Assembly (NCBI GenBank): GCA_963681505.1 | Contig: OY811971.1 | Coordinates: forward strand, 24,087,036 to 24,151,035 | Direction: 5' to 3' | Source of the DNA: Eunapius fragilis | Lineage: Eukaryota; Porifera; Demospongiae; Spongillida; Spongillidae | Length of the DNA stretch: 64,000 nt | In this document: piece after piece, positions 1 through 12,808 of the stretch | How the letters are laid out: every line of letters starts with the position of its first letter | Position numbering within the stretch: position 1 is the first letter of the stretch | The notes under the pieces: model-generated | Databases searched by the model: none | The model's input: the letters and a program-made list of their open reading frames with translations, nothing else | What the model was told of the DNA's origin: nothing | Position numbers and translations under genes: made by a program

Positions 1-115
1 CCTTCCGCGACGCCGTGGATCCGCTGATAACATGTTGGCGGAAAAAAAATTAATATGACATATCCAGAAATGCCCCATACATTGGAGGACATTCATAAAA
101 AAATTCCAAATTGAA

Positions 116-545
116 TTCTATAACATTTTAGCATATAGCGGAATTTTTTTTCTTTCCACTATAAAAATTTGAGTTTCAGATTTTTATGGATTATGAAGTT
201 AAAATCAAGATATGTTTTTTAATTACTACATAGTTGACGTAATTTTTTTGGGGGGGGGGGCCGGGGGAAGGGGTCGATTAACTAACTATTAAACGAATTA
301 ACAATGTTTATGAGCAATTATAATCCTCTCACCAATAATATAAATAACCTCGAGCGATCAGACTGATGACCGGCTGACTTTAGCTTTCGACGTTTAGTGG
401 AATATTGAAATACTAACCCTGGTAGGCAAGCGCGAAGTAAGACATCACTTTAGTATTTCAAATGGATCACGACACTAATATCTGCATACTACGGCAGTAG
501 CCGGCGTCAGCGAGGGGGGTGATTTAGGTCAGGCCAGGTACGATA
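116..545. other. Non-coding stretch, no gene seen
   Basis: AT-rich sequence with one poly-G tract near 249-262. No open frame with recognisable protein similarity and no structured repeat was seen. Confidence 0.5.
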
Positions 546-838
546 ATTGGGGGGGGAGTTGCTGTCCGCTTCAGACCCAATACGAAAAGTGGGGGCCCTT
601 TAATTGTTTGGCATAGGGCCTACTCTATTTAAATACGTTATCGTTATTACCGGTTACAATTTTGGCCGAGGAGGGTGAAGCACCCGGAGCACCCTCTCTG
701 GAATACGTTAGCTTCGGCTATATATACCTGTAACCGTGAATTATTAACGATAACGTATTTGCTGTGTGCCAAACAAAGGGCCCCCACATTTTGTATCGGA
801 CCTGAAGCGGACAGCACTCCCCCCCCCCCCCCCCCCCA
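546..838. repeat. Imperfect foldback (MITE-like) with G/C-tract arms
   Basis: The left arm (546-645) contains CTGTCCGCTTCAG, CCAATACGAAAAGTGGGGG, TTTGGC and ATACGTTATCGTTAT. The right arm (740-838) carries the reverse complement of the same blocks in reverse order. The loop is about 90 bases near 690. The CTGTCCGCTTCAG/ATACGAAAAG block recurs at about 1000-1030, 1190-1215 and 5360-5400, so it belongs to a dispersed family related to the element at 5152. Non-coding. Confidence 0.55.
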
Positions 839-1252
839 CCCCACAAGGGCGTAGACAAGTTTTAAGGGTGGGGGGGGAAGGGGGCTAATTATGGTTGGGG
901 ATTTAGACCCGCGATACGACATGCGGGGGTGGGGGGGGGGGGGCTAATTATGGTTGGGGGTTTAGTCCCGCGATACGACAGTGAGGGTGGGGGGAGGTGT
1001 ACACTTCAGGCACAATACGAAAGGCGGGGGGGAGGAGGAGTTGCTTAGCAGAAGAGGGGGAGGTACCTTACATGAAAAGGCAACTCTATGATCTATTGAA
1101 TAGCGAGCGCTTTACAATGGATTATAACGACTTCAGAAATTTTAATACTTGAAGTGCAAAAATTTGGAGGGTTATAAAGCCCCCCCCCCTTTCCATATTG
1201 AGTCTGACCTGAAGCACCCCCTTTGCTGAAATCCTGGATACGCCATTGATGG
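839..1252. repeat. G/C-tract-rich fragments of the same non-autonomous family
   Basis: Two near-copies of a ~70-base unit (GGGGGGCTAATTATGGTTGG then CGCGATACGACA) lie at about 870-990. A stretch ending with AAATCCTGGATACGCCATTG at 1232-1252 resembles the right end of the MITE at 5152-5528. No coding sequence is supported. Confidence 0.4.
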
Positions 1253-1782
1253 TGGGGTATGCTATGTTTCTGCAAACAACTATGTGCGTGCACGTAACAT
1301 TTGCTCTTCGAATACAAAGCCCTAAATCATAATGTCTCTACTCCCTCAACTGTATACAGTGCACCGCCCCACATCAGAAATAGGGATAGATGTAGATATC
1401 AAACATTTTATACTCATTTCACTTCCAAATGCACCAACTGATACACAAATGTCCACAAGTAATAATCAACGACGACTACTGCATAGCATCATGTCATTAT
1501 CATCCAGTTAGAGCAGTGCCAGGAAAGGATTGCCATCTTCTTGAAATGGATTTCATTTCATCCTTATTTAAAAAAGACCAGTGAATCAAACAGTTGATGG
1601 TGTACCAACGCAATGTACCATTCGTAGCTTGGTGGATGTTACGATAAAACCAATTAACCCTGTACAATCATATAGCAGATGATATAACACACTGCTGCCT
1701 ACTACCGATTCCATAGATACAGGAATTAAAGGTTAACCCCATCAAATCCTCTGTGTAGAATTTATATCAGAAATGCCCTGCG
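1253..1782. other. Non-coding stretch, no gene seen
   Basis: Unique-looking AT-rich sequence. Both strands show only short open frames with no recognisable protein. Confidence 0.4.
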
Positions 1783-3320
<1,538 letters not shown>

Positions 3321-4032
3321 GGATGAACAGAGCATCACACATAAATATATGCCATCCATCCTATACAGCAATAGGTTAAAAGAGGCTGGTAGGCCTACGT
3401 TTAATTATTCATGCAGCATTCATCTAAAAAGAGAGGGCGTTCCAAATAGATTATAGCAAATAGATTATAGTTGAAACCATATACAAGTTAGAATTATATC
3501 TACATGATCTACATGTAGGCCTGCATGTAAATCGCTCTTCACTTTCACGGAAAATGGCATATATGTATACATGGACTGTAAAATTAGCCCCCAAAAAATT
3601 TCGTATCAGGGCATGCCTATAAAATGATGAATAGAAACCTATTAGATTGGATATGAATTTAGACACAATGACTTCAGGCCTATTTATCCCTCCCCCCCCC
3701 CCCCCACACACACATACACACACACAACACATACACACAGATACACACACATATGCACGCACCTTATAGTGTTCTGGTTTTTAACGAACAATTAGTTTTT
3801 CACTATTGAATTCGTGGCATTCACCTGCCAGCAGCAAAGGGCTCCTGAATTGCTGAAGGAGTTAAATTTATTTATCACCTTAAACTGTATTCTCCCACTT
3901 TCGTTGGATGCATTTTCTCTCCATTCAGATGTTATCTACACATACGGGACGGCTTTATATCCCATGAGTTCAATTTGAAATCAAAATTTTATACACAAGC
4001 ACATACATGTACGTACTCATACATAGGCTACT
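3321..4032. other. Non-coding stretch with a short C-tract and CA run
   Basis: A poly-C tract near 3691-3705 passes into a short imperfect (CA)n run to about 3755. I see no gene or other repeat. Confidence 0.4.
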
Positions 4033-4240
4033 GATGTAAATAGATCGTCGATACATACACATATACATACATAAATACATAGATTCATACACGCGCGCGC
4101 GCGCGCACACACACATACACACACACACACACACGTGTTACAATCACACGAACGCGCGCACTCACGGGCGTTGTGCGAATGGCTATGAATCCTTCCTCTT
4201 TTTCCCTCTGCATGCATAGTTTGAGTCATGTGTGTGTGAG

Positions 4241-4281
<41 letters not shown>

Positions 4282-4400
4282 TCACACACATAGGCCTACA
4301 TGTAGACACACGCAATCACACATACAAACACACGCACGAACTCCAGATCTCGCGCGCGCACAAGAAGTGGATGAATACACGTATACTCTCACATGGTACA
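4033..4400. repeat. Compound CA/CG/TA microsatellite region
   Basis: Alternating purine-pyrimidine runs (CGCGCG, ACACAC, ATACATAC) dominate, with two pure (CA)n blocks near 4107-4133 and 4250-4272. It lies beside the right-hand part of element P1. Open frames here are low-complexity His-Thr or Cys-Val translations. Confidence 0.7.
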
Positions 4401-5047
4401 GTCAACGACTAATGTTGTAGTCCTTGGTACACCCAGCGCTGAACAGGCCCCATGACATCATTTGCACTAGACAAATAACCTATTCAATAAGCCAACGTTC
4501 CAGTTAATTAATTAATTAGCATTTAGCCATGTATCCGTATCCATGGAAGCTACATTTAAAACACTTAATAAGATGGCGCTAATTGTGTCCTACTCATTGT
4601 GACCCAAAACAATTTAAAATTCAAATGGCCGAAATCTATACTAGGTAAATTTTTTTAAATATCTCTAAAAATAATAGAACTGCATGATCCCTTATTCTGG
4701 GGGCCCACAAAATCTGAATCTAAACTGGTGTAAGAATTATGAGCTGCAGAATACCTTAATTAGGTGCAAAAAAGTTGATTTTCCATACATCTCTATGGAA
4801 AGTGCTGTTTTGACAAAAACTACAACAATTTTCAATACAAAGCGGTTGTTTTTTGTTCAGCTAAATCAAGATCGTACGTATCTGAAACAATATTGATAGC
4901 CACAAAAGTTGTACCCTATTACGTTATTAAATAGCAATCAAGTTTATAAAACGCCGTTCATTTTCTATGGGAGTTATCCGGAAGTATACGCGAATGTACA
5001 AACCGCAACAATTGTCAATTCCCTTTGACCGCGCATTTCTGGATATG
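4401..5047. repeat. Right-end region of element P1
   Basis: The terminal ~150 bases before 5047 resemble 43270-43420: both carry TTTTCTATGG-type and CTTTGACCGC-type blocks before ATTTCT-GATATG. The rest (4440-4900) is AT-rich with no coding signal. Confidence 0.4.
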
Positions 5048-5151
5048 AAGTTCATGGCAGCACAGTTGGCGGAGCCTTCCGCCAAATAGTCGCCGCCAAA
5101 ACGTCTTGTCAGTACGGTATGCCAGGGAAGATCAGAGCGATATACACTCAC

Positions 5152-5173
5152 CAGCCCCGGATCCAGCATAGGC

Positions 5174-5216
<43 letters not shown>

Positions 5217-5528
5217 CGGCTGCCCCCACCCCCCCCCCCCCCCATTCATATGAAATGCCGCTCTACCCCCCCCCCTTCCGCTCCACTCCCCACGCACTAT
5301 TACGCACGTGCTTACAAACCAAGATATAAATCATCGTACGGCAAGCAGCCCTCCCCCCCCCCTTCCCACTTTTCGTATCGGACCTAAAACGGACAGCACC
5401 CCCCCCCCCCCCCCTCCTCCTGCTTTTTGTATCCGCCCCTGGCTTCGCATGCATTCATTGTCAATGTGCCGCCCCTCCCGTAAACCCCCCCCCCCCCCCC
5501 CCTTAGCCAAATCCTGGATCCGGGGCTG
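5152..5528. mobile_element. hAT-like MITE with 8-bp target duplication
   Basis: The ends are perfect 15-bp inverted repeats CAGCCCCGGATCCAG (5152-5166 and, reversed, 5514-5528). They are flanked by the identical octamer ACACTCAC at 5144-5151 and 5529-5536. An 8-bp duplication and a CAG-type terminus are hallmarks of hAT transposons. The 377-bp interior is non-coding and holds poly-G (5175-5216), several poly-C tracts and the TATCGGACCT-AAAACGGACAG block also found at 546-1252. With no transposase it must depend on an autonomous relative. Confidence 0.8.
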
Positions 5529-5536
5529 ACACTCAC

Positions 5537-6373
5537 CTACACATAACCACTGACATTCCTGTCCTCTAGCTAGTTATATCGCTGCGCTTGGGTCTAGCCG
5601 TTTAAAAAATATCGTCACGCGCCCGGAACCAGCAACTTAAGATTTGAGTTATTTCGTGAACGTTTAATTAGAAGGAAGGTCAACCCTGGCAAAGATGATT
5701 CCAAATCTAGTACGAGCAAACATATGGTAAATACGTACGTAAATATATGCCGCATTTACTCGCTCTGCAAACGTGGCGTAAATATGTATGTAAATATGTT
5801 TGCACCTTTACGTATGTGGTAAATGTATTGTAAATATTAGCGTAAAACGTAATAATGTTTACGTCCGTGTAAATACGAGCGTAAATATGATGTTTCACGT
5901 TTGCAATAAATTTACGCTTAGCGTGCAGACGTAGTAAAGCCATTTTTTTGTCCAGTGCCCGGTCGCTAAGTTACGAAGCTATGGAACGTTACAGTAGGCT
6001 TGGTTAGCGGATTGGCCTTATTTCTTCCCACTTAATTGTACTTATACAACTCGTGTGCACGTCGTGAGCATTAATATCCTGTGCTGCAGACCTGCCTGGC
6101 CGGATCCAACCTCCTTCTAGACAACTTTACAAAACTGGGGGGATAATTAAAACAACTTCAGTCTTCACCACTAAATAAATCGGCTGATGGCAAGACGGCT
6201 CGCTATGAAATAAGAATGCGATTTGGCATATTGGTTTATTTGGCATATTGGTTTGCGATTTGGCATGCATATAGTTCAAGAATAAATAAGCCTATTGTAA
6301 CTTTGATGATAATCCTATAATTAAAATTCATAATCTAGCGAGCTAGTAGGGGGAAATGATAGACAAGGAACAC
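5537..6373. repeat. Intergenic region with a GTAAATA-rich cluster
   Basis: At 5709-5945 the heptamer GTAAATA, its complement and TTTACG/CGTAAA variants occur a dozen or more times. This resembles the subterminal binding-site arrays of DNA transposons, but no inverted ends were found around it. The rest (5537-5700 and 5946-6373) shows no gene; a 17-base direct duplication around 6215-6255 (TTTGGCATATTGGTTT) is present. Confidence 0.45.
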
Positions 6374-6392
6374 CACAGGGAAAAAACGCGTC
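6374..6392 (+). repeat. CACTA left terminal inverted repeat
   Basis: CACAGGGAAAAAACGCGTC, paired with the reverse complement at 12018-12036. The transposase is expected to cut at these ends. Confidence 0.85.
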
Positions 6393-6720
6393 GAATCTTA
6401 TTTGATTGTGAGAACGATTTTACAATTGATTTATTTGATTTACTTATGATTTGAAATCAAATGAAGATTTATTTAGATTCTAAATCACACGAATGATTTC
6501 GTGTTTGATTTTTTATCTGTTTTGATTTCACATAGATTTTTAATCCTTTGACAAATCTAGTGTAGATTTTGAAAAGATTTTCTACTAGATTATGCTTGGA
6601 AAATGTGCACCAAATCCTGTTTGATTATGCGCTGGATTTTTCACATGATTGGCTTCAGATTGGGAATCAATGAGTGATTTTAAGAAATCCAACAATACAT
6701 ATGATTTAATATATTATTAT
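6393..6720. repeat. CACTA left subterminal GATT/AATC array
   Basis: About 330 bases are packed with GATTT/AAATC pentamers, often inside TTTGATT, GATTTTA or TAGATT contexts, in both orientations. Plant CACTA elements have comparable subterminal arrays bound by their second protein. That binding is inferred here, not seen. The array is mirrored at 11690-12017. Confidence 0.8.
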
Positions 6721-6829
6721 TAGTACATTTAGCCAGTCATTGTAGTTATGGCTTTCAACAATATACATGCTGCATACAAATCAGTTCAACATAACTGCAC
6801 ACATTCATACATTGAAGTACATTGTTCAG

Positions 6830-9800
6830 TTACATCTCTGGTAGATTGGCAACATAATATGAAGATTTCTTCTCACCACGTACCAGGGTACAGCGACTGA
6901 TAAACCTTCGAGGACTAATGATCTTATCGCGTTGATAAAATGTATCACTCACTAAATATAGGTTTGAGAATTTATCTTTCTCAGGTGTCTTAAACACCAT
7001 CCAAGTTACATAAGCCAGTATTACATTTTGGAGGTTTCCAGTGTCACTTTTATGCTTGATGCATATTTGGAAGTAGAATCTCACAATCTCAAAGTAAGGA
7101 TGCAGTTCACTGCTGTCATTCATTACAAACATTGCTTGTATCAATGCACCTCTATATCAGTTGAATTATAATCAGATGAAAATAATTGTCCATTTACCCG
7201 GCACCTTCCAAATTTATCAATTCTTGGAAATACATGTACTTCATTGTTGAACAAGTTGGTACAAAATAGTGTGATCTCCTGGTAGAAACTGTCATCAACT
7301 TTAACTTTAATCTTGCTGGGATGCAGTAATTCAATTGGCCAGTCAATAACGTCACCACGATCAATTGCTCTATAATACTCAAACATGTCCTCCCTTATTT
7401 GGGTAAGTTTTTTCAAGTGTTTCAGTTCATTATACTTAGTGGAAATAATTCTGTCCACACTAGTAAGTTCTATTAAAGCGTTAGACATAAATTTTTCATC
7501 CATTGGTGTTAGAGGATCAGTATAACAGTTGATACAGAACTGCTGTATTATTTTGTTTAATATTTGTATTTCAATGTTTCTGTTACTGTTTGGAATGTCT
7601 GCAAGCACTCCATTCATACGCTCATACCCAAAACACCAGTACCCATGTGGGGGGCCATAATCAGCAACAACATCAGGAAGGTGCAGTGCTAGATGGTAGT
7701 TAACTGAAACCTTCCACTTTCCATAGACCTTCTCAAATAGTTTGTGATGTTGGTAAAGCTTTGTATATAACATACATATGTCATCTTGGAGTAATGATGG
7801 CTTGATAATAATCTCTACAATTTCACAGAGCAAGCAGAGACACTGATACTGGCTCACAGGTAGCAGCCCTGCAAAGCAAGGCCTGGCATAAATACACAGA
7901 AAGTTTTTCCACTGTTGTGCAGTCATGCCAGGAAGATCATCCTCATCTTTAATGCCAGTGGGAATTCGTCCTACATCATATGGTACTTTGACATGTTTGA
8001 AGCCATCCTGGAACTGTAACTTCTTGTCTTTAGGTAGAGAAGAAAGGCACAGTTTGATTTCGTTGTGTGCCATACCCAATATAAATATATGCATAGGGTC
8101 CGTTATAGACATTCGTACAATATCAAAGTATGGTAGCCTTATAAGTTCACTATACCGAACCCCATTCTTTTTTTGAATAGAAAGGGCTTCCGTTTTGGAT
8201 TTGGCAAGCAGATATTCTTTGGATTGTAAATTTGTCTCCTCCTTTGTTCTTTTAGGTGCCATAATTGATGTCAAGTAACTCATGTTCCCTGATGACCCTC
8301 TCATTGAAGGTTCCCTCTCAGCTTTGAACTTGCATCGTGAGCAACCATAATCTGCTTTGTGGCTAACAAACTGGGAGACTTTTCGTAATGCAGGCATATC
8401 TGCAGACAATGCAATAAGTGCAGCTTTTACAGTTTTGCCTTCAGGATGTAAAGGCAAGCCATCCCACAAGAGCAGCAAATCATCCACCAGTGGCTTAAGA
8501 AATGTGTTAATATTTCCTTTTGGTTCTGTTGGCCCAGGTATTATGCCTAAAACCATTGTCCATCTTTCCTTAAATCTCTCTGCTCGTGGTAAGTTCAGCA
8601 CTGTCATCATCAAAGCAGCCACTTTATATTCAGATCTTTTGAATGGCCTAAACCAATCAACATTCAACATTAAACCAATGTTGTTTTGATTTGATAGAAA
8701 TGGCACTGATGTGTCGAGAGGATTTTCAAGAAACTCCTTCCAAATTTCACCATCATACACATCTTGTTTTTCATCAGATGCTACTTCTCTGTTTTGTGAT
8801 GTAGCCAATAGCGTACGAAATGGTTCATCACTGAACATAGCTTTTAACCAAACAGAAGGTGGTATAAAGTGAAATGCTTTGTGATAGGACCATTTCTTCT
8901 GGGCAAATGCCAAATTTTTGAAATATCCTAGTTCTTAACCACATTTTTTCCCAAAATGTACTGCTTTGCAATGTGCAACCCTTTGAGCTTCTTCCAGATT
9001 GTAAAGACAGTTACAAGTGTCATTAGGGCAAACAACATAAACTGTTTTCTCTATTTTAGGCAATGCAACCACTTTCTGTAATGCATACAGTGACGTGGGA
9101 AATACAGCATGTAAAGGATGTGAGGTAAGCTTCAGTACTACTGATATTAGGCCACAGATGCATGCAATAACTGGTTGTGTCAATCTGAAAATTATAGATA
9201 TCCTTAAGAGCAAGGTACAAATCCATCTTAACATCATGGATGGAGGTGTGATGTGTTGTAAGTTGCGTTGACTCTCATTACTGCTTTTGGAAGGATTTGC
9301 AGATTCAGAAATACTGGCCGAAGTTGCAGTGTCATCAACTGTCATGCATTTTATTAATAATTTTTGTTTACTACGATATACTCACATACCTTGAAGTAAT
9401 TGTCGTTGGCATGAATACAGAACAGATTCATCATCATCTTCACCACAATCTAATTGAAATGCATGATACGACATATACATTATAATTGACATGAATAGTT
9501 CACGTATGCATGCAGCATATTTGAACACATATATATTGTCATTGCTCATTGTTATAAAATTACCTGCATGCTCACCTTCTTCAATCACTTCCTCCTCTGT
9601 ACAATCCATTGCACAGTCCCCAGCATATGTAGAGACATTTTCAGCATCAACCACACAGCCCATTCCTTAAAAAGTAAAGCAACTCATTCAGTGGTGTATT
9701 CATTTTTTGTTCAATCCTCCCTGCATAACATTAACCTGCACTATATTAAGTTGCTCAATCTTTAGTTCTACATTTTATATGAGCATGACCTTATATGTTG

Positions 9801-10384
9801 CAATGGCTAGCGCTCATTAAGCTTGTCCTGAAAGAACCATACCTATATACATATACATGCTATTGTACCTGATTCTTCTGCCTCACAGCAATTCTGTGGG
9901 AATTTTTCTAATCCAGTACCAGCAAAATCATCTTCATTCTCTACATGAAAATTAATTACAAGCTAGGTTAGTAATTTGGTACGTTTCCATTCATGTACCT
10001 GAATCTGAGCATATGTCCAGATCATGTCTGCAGCCGTCATCCCCACATGATGCATTTGCCTGCAGTTGTGTTTTTGAACCACTTTCATTATCAACATCCA
10101 ATACAAGTCCACTGTTGTCTAAAGAATGCATGCACGATAGAAGTGCAGTGATTATCAACACGCAAGCGCGCTCATAAAACTTTACGATCAGCAATCACAG
10201 AAGTGCTTGAATTAGAATCCACCGTTGCGTTAGCGCATGCAGTTGTCGATGCTGTTTCTGGTACTGTAGCCCCACTTTCCACACCGTAAATCGTCCGATG
10301 TCTTCGTACAGTCGAGTACGAAAAGGTATACCTTCGCTTGCACCTTGCACAATCGCACGAATGGAGATAGTTTTTCTTAGGCAT
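6830..10384 (-). pseudogene. CACTA Tnp2-family transposase, spliced, one stop and one frameshift
   Basis: This cuts and rejoins CACTA elements in the nucleus. The gene starts with MPKKN at 10384 (an in-frame Met also lies at 10402). The first exon encodes a small Cys/His motif (CDCARC...RRH). Exons are 10384-10186, 10118-9999, 9940-9869, 9665-9564, 9449-9390 and 9338 onward. Every intron has GT-AG borders, and all five interrupt codons after base 1. The small middle exons encode acidic segments. The large last exon has CP-x4-C, GIIPGPTEP, a GCSRC finger and DPMHIFILGMAH, all typical of animal En/Spm transposases. A TAA at 8935-8937 interrupts the frame directly after KKCG, and a frameshift near 7141-7150 moves the last ~100 codons to another frame. 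The gene is therefore broken, though mildly. It is divergent from the gene at 10509. Confidence 0.85.
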
Positions 10385-10508
10385 TTTGCTTGGGTATCGC
10401 ATTGGAAAAGGCGGGATTGCAAGCTCATTAAATGTGCATTTATGCATTGTGAAACGTGACTGACACGTGTATGCTGACTCATTGTTTTGCAACGCATGCA
10501 CGTGTGCA
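10385..10508. promoter_or_regulatory. Probable bidirectional promoter between the two CACTA genes
   Basis: Only 124 bases separate the transposase start (minus) from the second gene start (plus). A shared promoter follows from the geometry. I see no clear TATA box. Confidence 0.35.
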
Positions 10509-11617
10509 ATGTCTACCCAACAGTCTCGAAAACCGGCTGGGGATTGGTCTGCATTAAGGACGCAAGTAAGGGAATTGGAAGATAGGCTCGCCTTGCTCGA
10601 GAATGTCGTCGACCGTATTGATGAGATCGATAAGACCGTGAATGAACTCAAAACTACAATGAGGGATTGCACATGTAAGCTAGTTGTTTTTAAAGCGGTA
10701 TACATAGACGAATTCATGCTTTTTATAGTCAGCGCATCTAACTCGGATCGCGGGCGAAGTGACTCACCTCGAGCGAAAGACGTTGTACCCTTGGTTAGTG
10801 TACAAATAATACATGCCGGCAATGAGCTGACATGCACATACGCATCTTCTGCGTTCTTGTGCAGACAATTTTACAGGACGCGTTCCACGAGAACAGTGGT
10901 GAATTGGCAGACGTGCTGCCCTCATTTGTGTGGTCAGACGTGAGTACTACGTTAAAGTCCAAGCTTCTTGAGTCAGTGCGGGGCCACCTCAGGCACAGCA
11001 AGTACACTGTACCACCTGAGAAGAAGATTATGAAAAGAGTTAAGGTGTGTCAAGTTTAGTAAATAGATTATGATTATGCTTATTTATTTTTTATTATAAA
11101 TATAGGACTACTATTCTAACAGACGATCTACTGTCCTTATGAAGGCCGACAGTTCCAAAGTAAGAAAACGCCGCTCTGAATTAAAAAGAAGCCGATTGAC
11201 TCACGTAAGTTATATTCAGTGGCTTTTTGATACATGATATAAAATGAAATTCCTCTGCAGGCTGCACGCGACAAAGCAGTCAAAGAGGCCTTGCACAAAG
11301 GAGACGTACTACCCCAAGATACAGAAGGAATAAAAAATCTGAGGGCTGCTGTCATGCCAGCACTACTAGACAACGTACAAGATAGGGACCCGCATGCAGA
11401 GGATGTGGATGAAGAAACTTTGCAAGCTTCTATCCAAAAAGCGCGACTGAACAACATTGCAATCGCACGCGCTGCGTCTGGTGCAGGTGCAAAGGGGACA
11501 GCACGAGCGGCCCAACTTCCTGATCCAGATCCACAGCTCAATCGCGAGCAGCTCAGTTGTAACGTGGACTTGGCGGAACGCTCCTCGGAAGGCGAATCAG
11601 ATGGCTCAGAGAACTAG
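10509..11617 (+). CDS. Second CACTA gene, 288-residue coiled-coil basic protein (spliced)
   Basis: Five exons join in one frame without stops: 10509-10674, 10729-10793, 10865-11044, 11106-11204 and 11261-11617, all with GT-AG introns of 54-71 bases. Residues ~15-53 form a leucine-rich coiled coil (LRTQVRELEDRLALLENVV). The centre has an amphipathic block (SGELADVLPSFVWSD) and a strongly basic stretch rich in Lys/Arg (KVRKRRSELKRSR). The C-terminus is Ala-rich, then acidic. I do not recognise a named domain. By position it is the counterpart of the second protein of plant CACTA elements, which binds subterminal repeats; that role is inferred. Exon 2 uses a TATAG acceptor chosen because it alone keeps the frame. 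The frame is intact, unlike the neighbouring transposase. Confidence 0.65.
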
Positions 11618-11689
11618 CTGAAGGATGAAATGCTTGGACAATGCAAAGTTGAAACTGTAACAGTTGTGCACGCGGACATGTGATTTGAG

Positions 11690-12017
11690 CCCAAATCTGG
11701 TATAAATCCATTATTGAAAATTGATTTGATTTGCTATTGGATTTAAAGTTAGAATCGCATGCGAAATCGGTCGCTGATTGGTCGTTAGATTTTTCAGATG
11801 AATTTTGCATGAAATCATATATAAAACCCTATGAAATATCCTATTTGATTTATCAATGGATTAGATTAATGATTTTGAGTATTTATCAGATATAAAATCA
11901 AATACGGATTCATTATTGGATTCACGAACGATTTATCATCTGGAAGCCTATTCAATCCGATATGATTTAATGCATGATTTGTATGAACAAATCTTGTGAT
12001 AAATCTTTTTTGGATTT
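11690..12017. repeat. CACTA right subterminal GATT/AATC array
   Basis: Same dense GATTT/AAATC composition as 6393-6720, directly inside the right inverted end. It begins about 70 bases after the stop of the second gene. Confidence 0.8.
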
Positions 12018-12036
12018 GACGCGTTTTTTACCTGTG
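12018..12036 (-). repeat. CACTA right terminal inverted repeat
   Basis: Reads CACAGGTAAAAAACGCGTC on the minus strand, differing from the left end at one base. Confidence 0.85.
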
Positions 12037-12808
12037 CGATATATGTACGCACCGCACGGAGCGTAATGGATAGGTCCGCTAGCACGGCTCGTTTTACGGG
12101 TATCGAAAGGATTTAAGCCTTAGTTATCTCGGCCCGATCCTATAAAAACTTGTTGTATAAGCCGGTACCGTTAAATGCCACTAGGTCCCTTCCATGACCG
12201 AACGGCAAAAACTTTTTTGCTGTCCACCCGGGTGTCGAATTGTACCCCCGGGTGGACACTCAGGACAATAGACATTAACTTACGCAGTCGTAGCAAACAG
12301 GTAGATGCACGCCGAGCGCACGTTCGTCTATCCACGCCGATGAAAGAAATATTCAAATGTATTGAACCAAGGGCACATTTCGAGTATTTAGAAAACCACA
12401 CGCTCCTCCCACTCACACACGCACTAGCACTTATAATGTGCCCTATTAGGCGCGCCCACCATTTGATGTTTATTAATCATTTTCATTATTGACCTCTAAA
12501 GAAAATGATTACGTAATAACGAAAGTAATTAATTTTGTTCTTGATTCTCCTGCTCGCAAAATGAAAGCGAAAAATAATATAATGCATTACTTATATTTTA
12601 AAAAATAATCCTACTGCGTTAATGTTTGAAAACAATCAAATACTTTACATGCGTTTTCAATGCATAGACGTGTATGGATGTCCGAAATTGCTGGACATGC
12701 AAAGGAACTTCTGCGTGCGGGCGACGAGATTCTCAAAGTTGTAGTCTAAGAGTAATCGAAGGCTGAAAGTAATCTTGACCCCAAGTGTGTTTAACTCTCG
12801 ATTTTCAG
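12037..12808. other. Intergenic, one short inverted repeat
   Basis: GTCCACCCGGGT at 12222-12233 pairs with a complementary block ending at 12257, giving an 11-bp stem with a ~13-base loop. No gene is supported in the remainder. Confidence 0.4.

Larger units (their letters stand above)
6374..12036. mobile_element. CACTA (En/Spm) DNA transposon, nearly complete
   Basis: The element is 5.66 kb. Inverted ends begin CACAGGGAAAAAACGCGTC at 6374 and, on the minus strand, CACAGGTAAAAAACGCGTC from 12036, with one mismatch in 19. CACAG-type ends, a DPMH-containing Tnp2-family transposase, a second gene and dense subterminal repeats all fit the CACTA superfamily. The 3-bp flanks (CAC left, CGA right) do not match, so no target duplication survives or one end was altered. 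The transposase has one stop and one frameshift, so this copy is probably not autonomous now. Confidence 0.9.

Noticed and set aside
4017..4420. His/Thr- and Cys-rich open frames
   Set aside because: Translations of CA/TG runs without any non-repetitive sequence.
6371..12039. 3-bp target duplication of the CACTA element
   Set aside because: The flanks read CAC and CGA and do not match, so I do not claim one.
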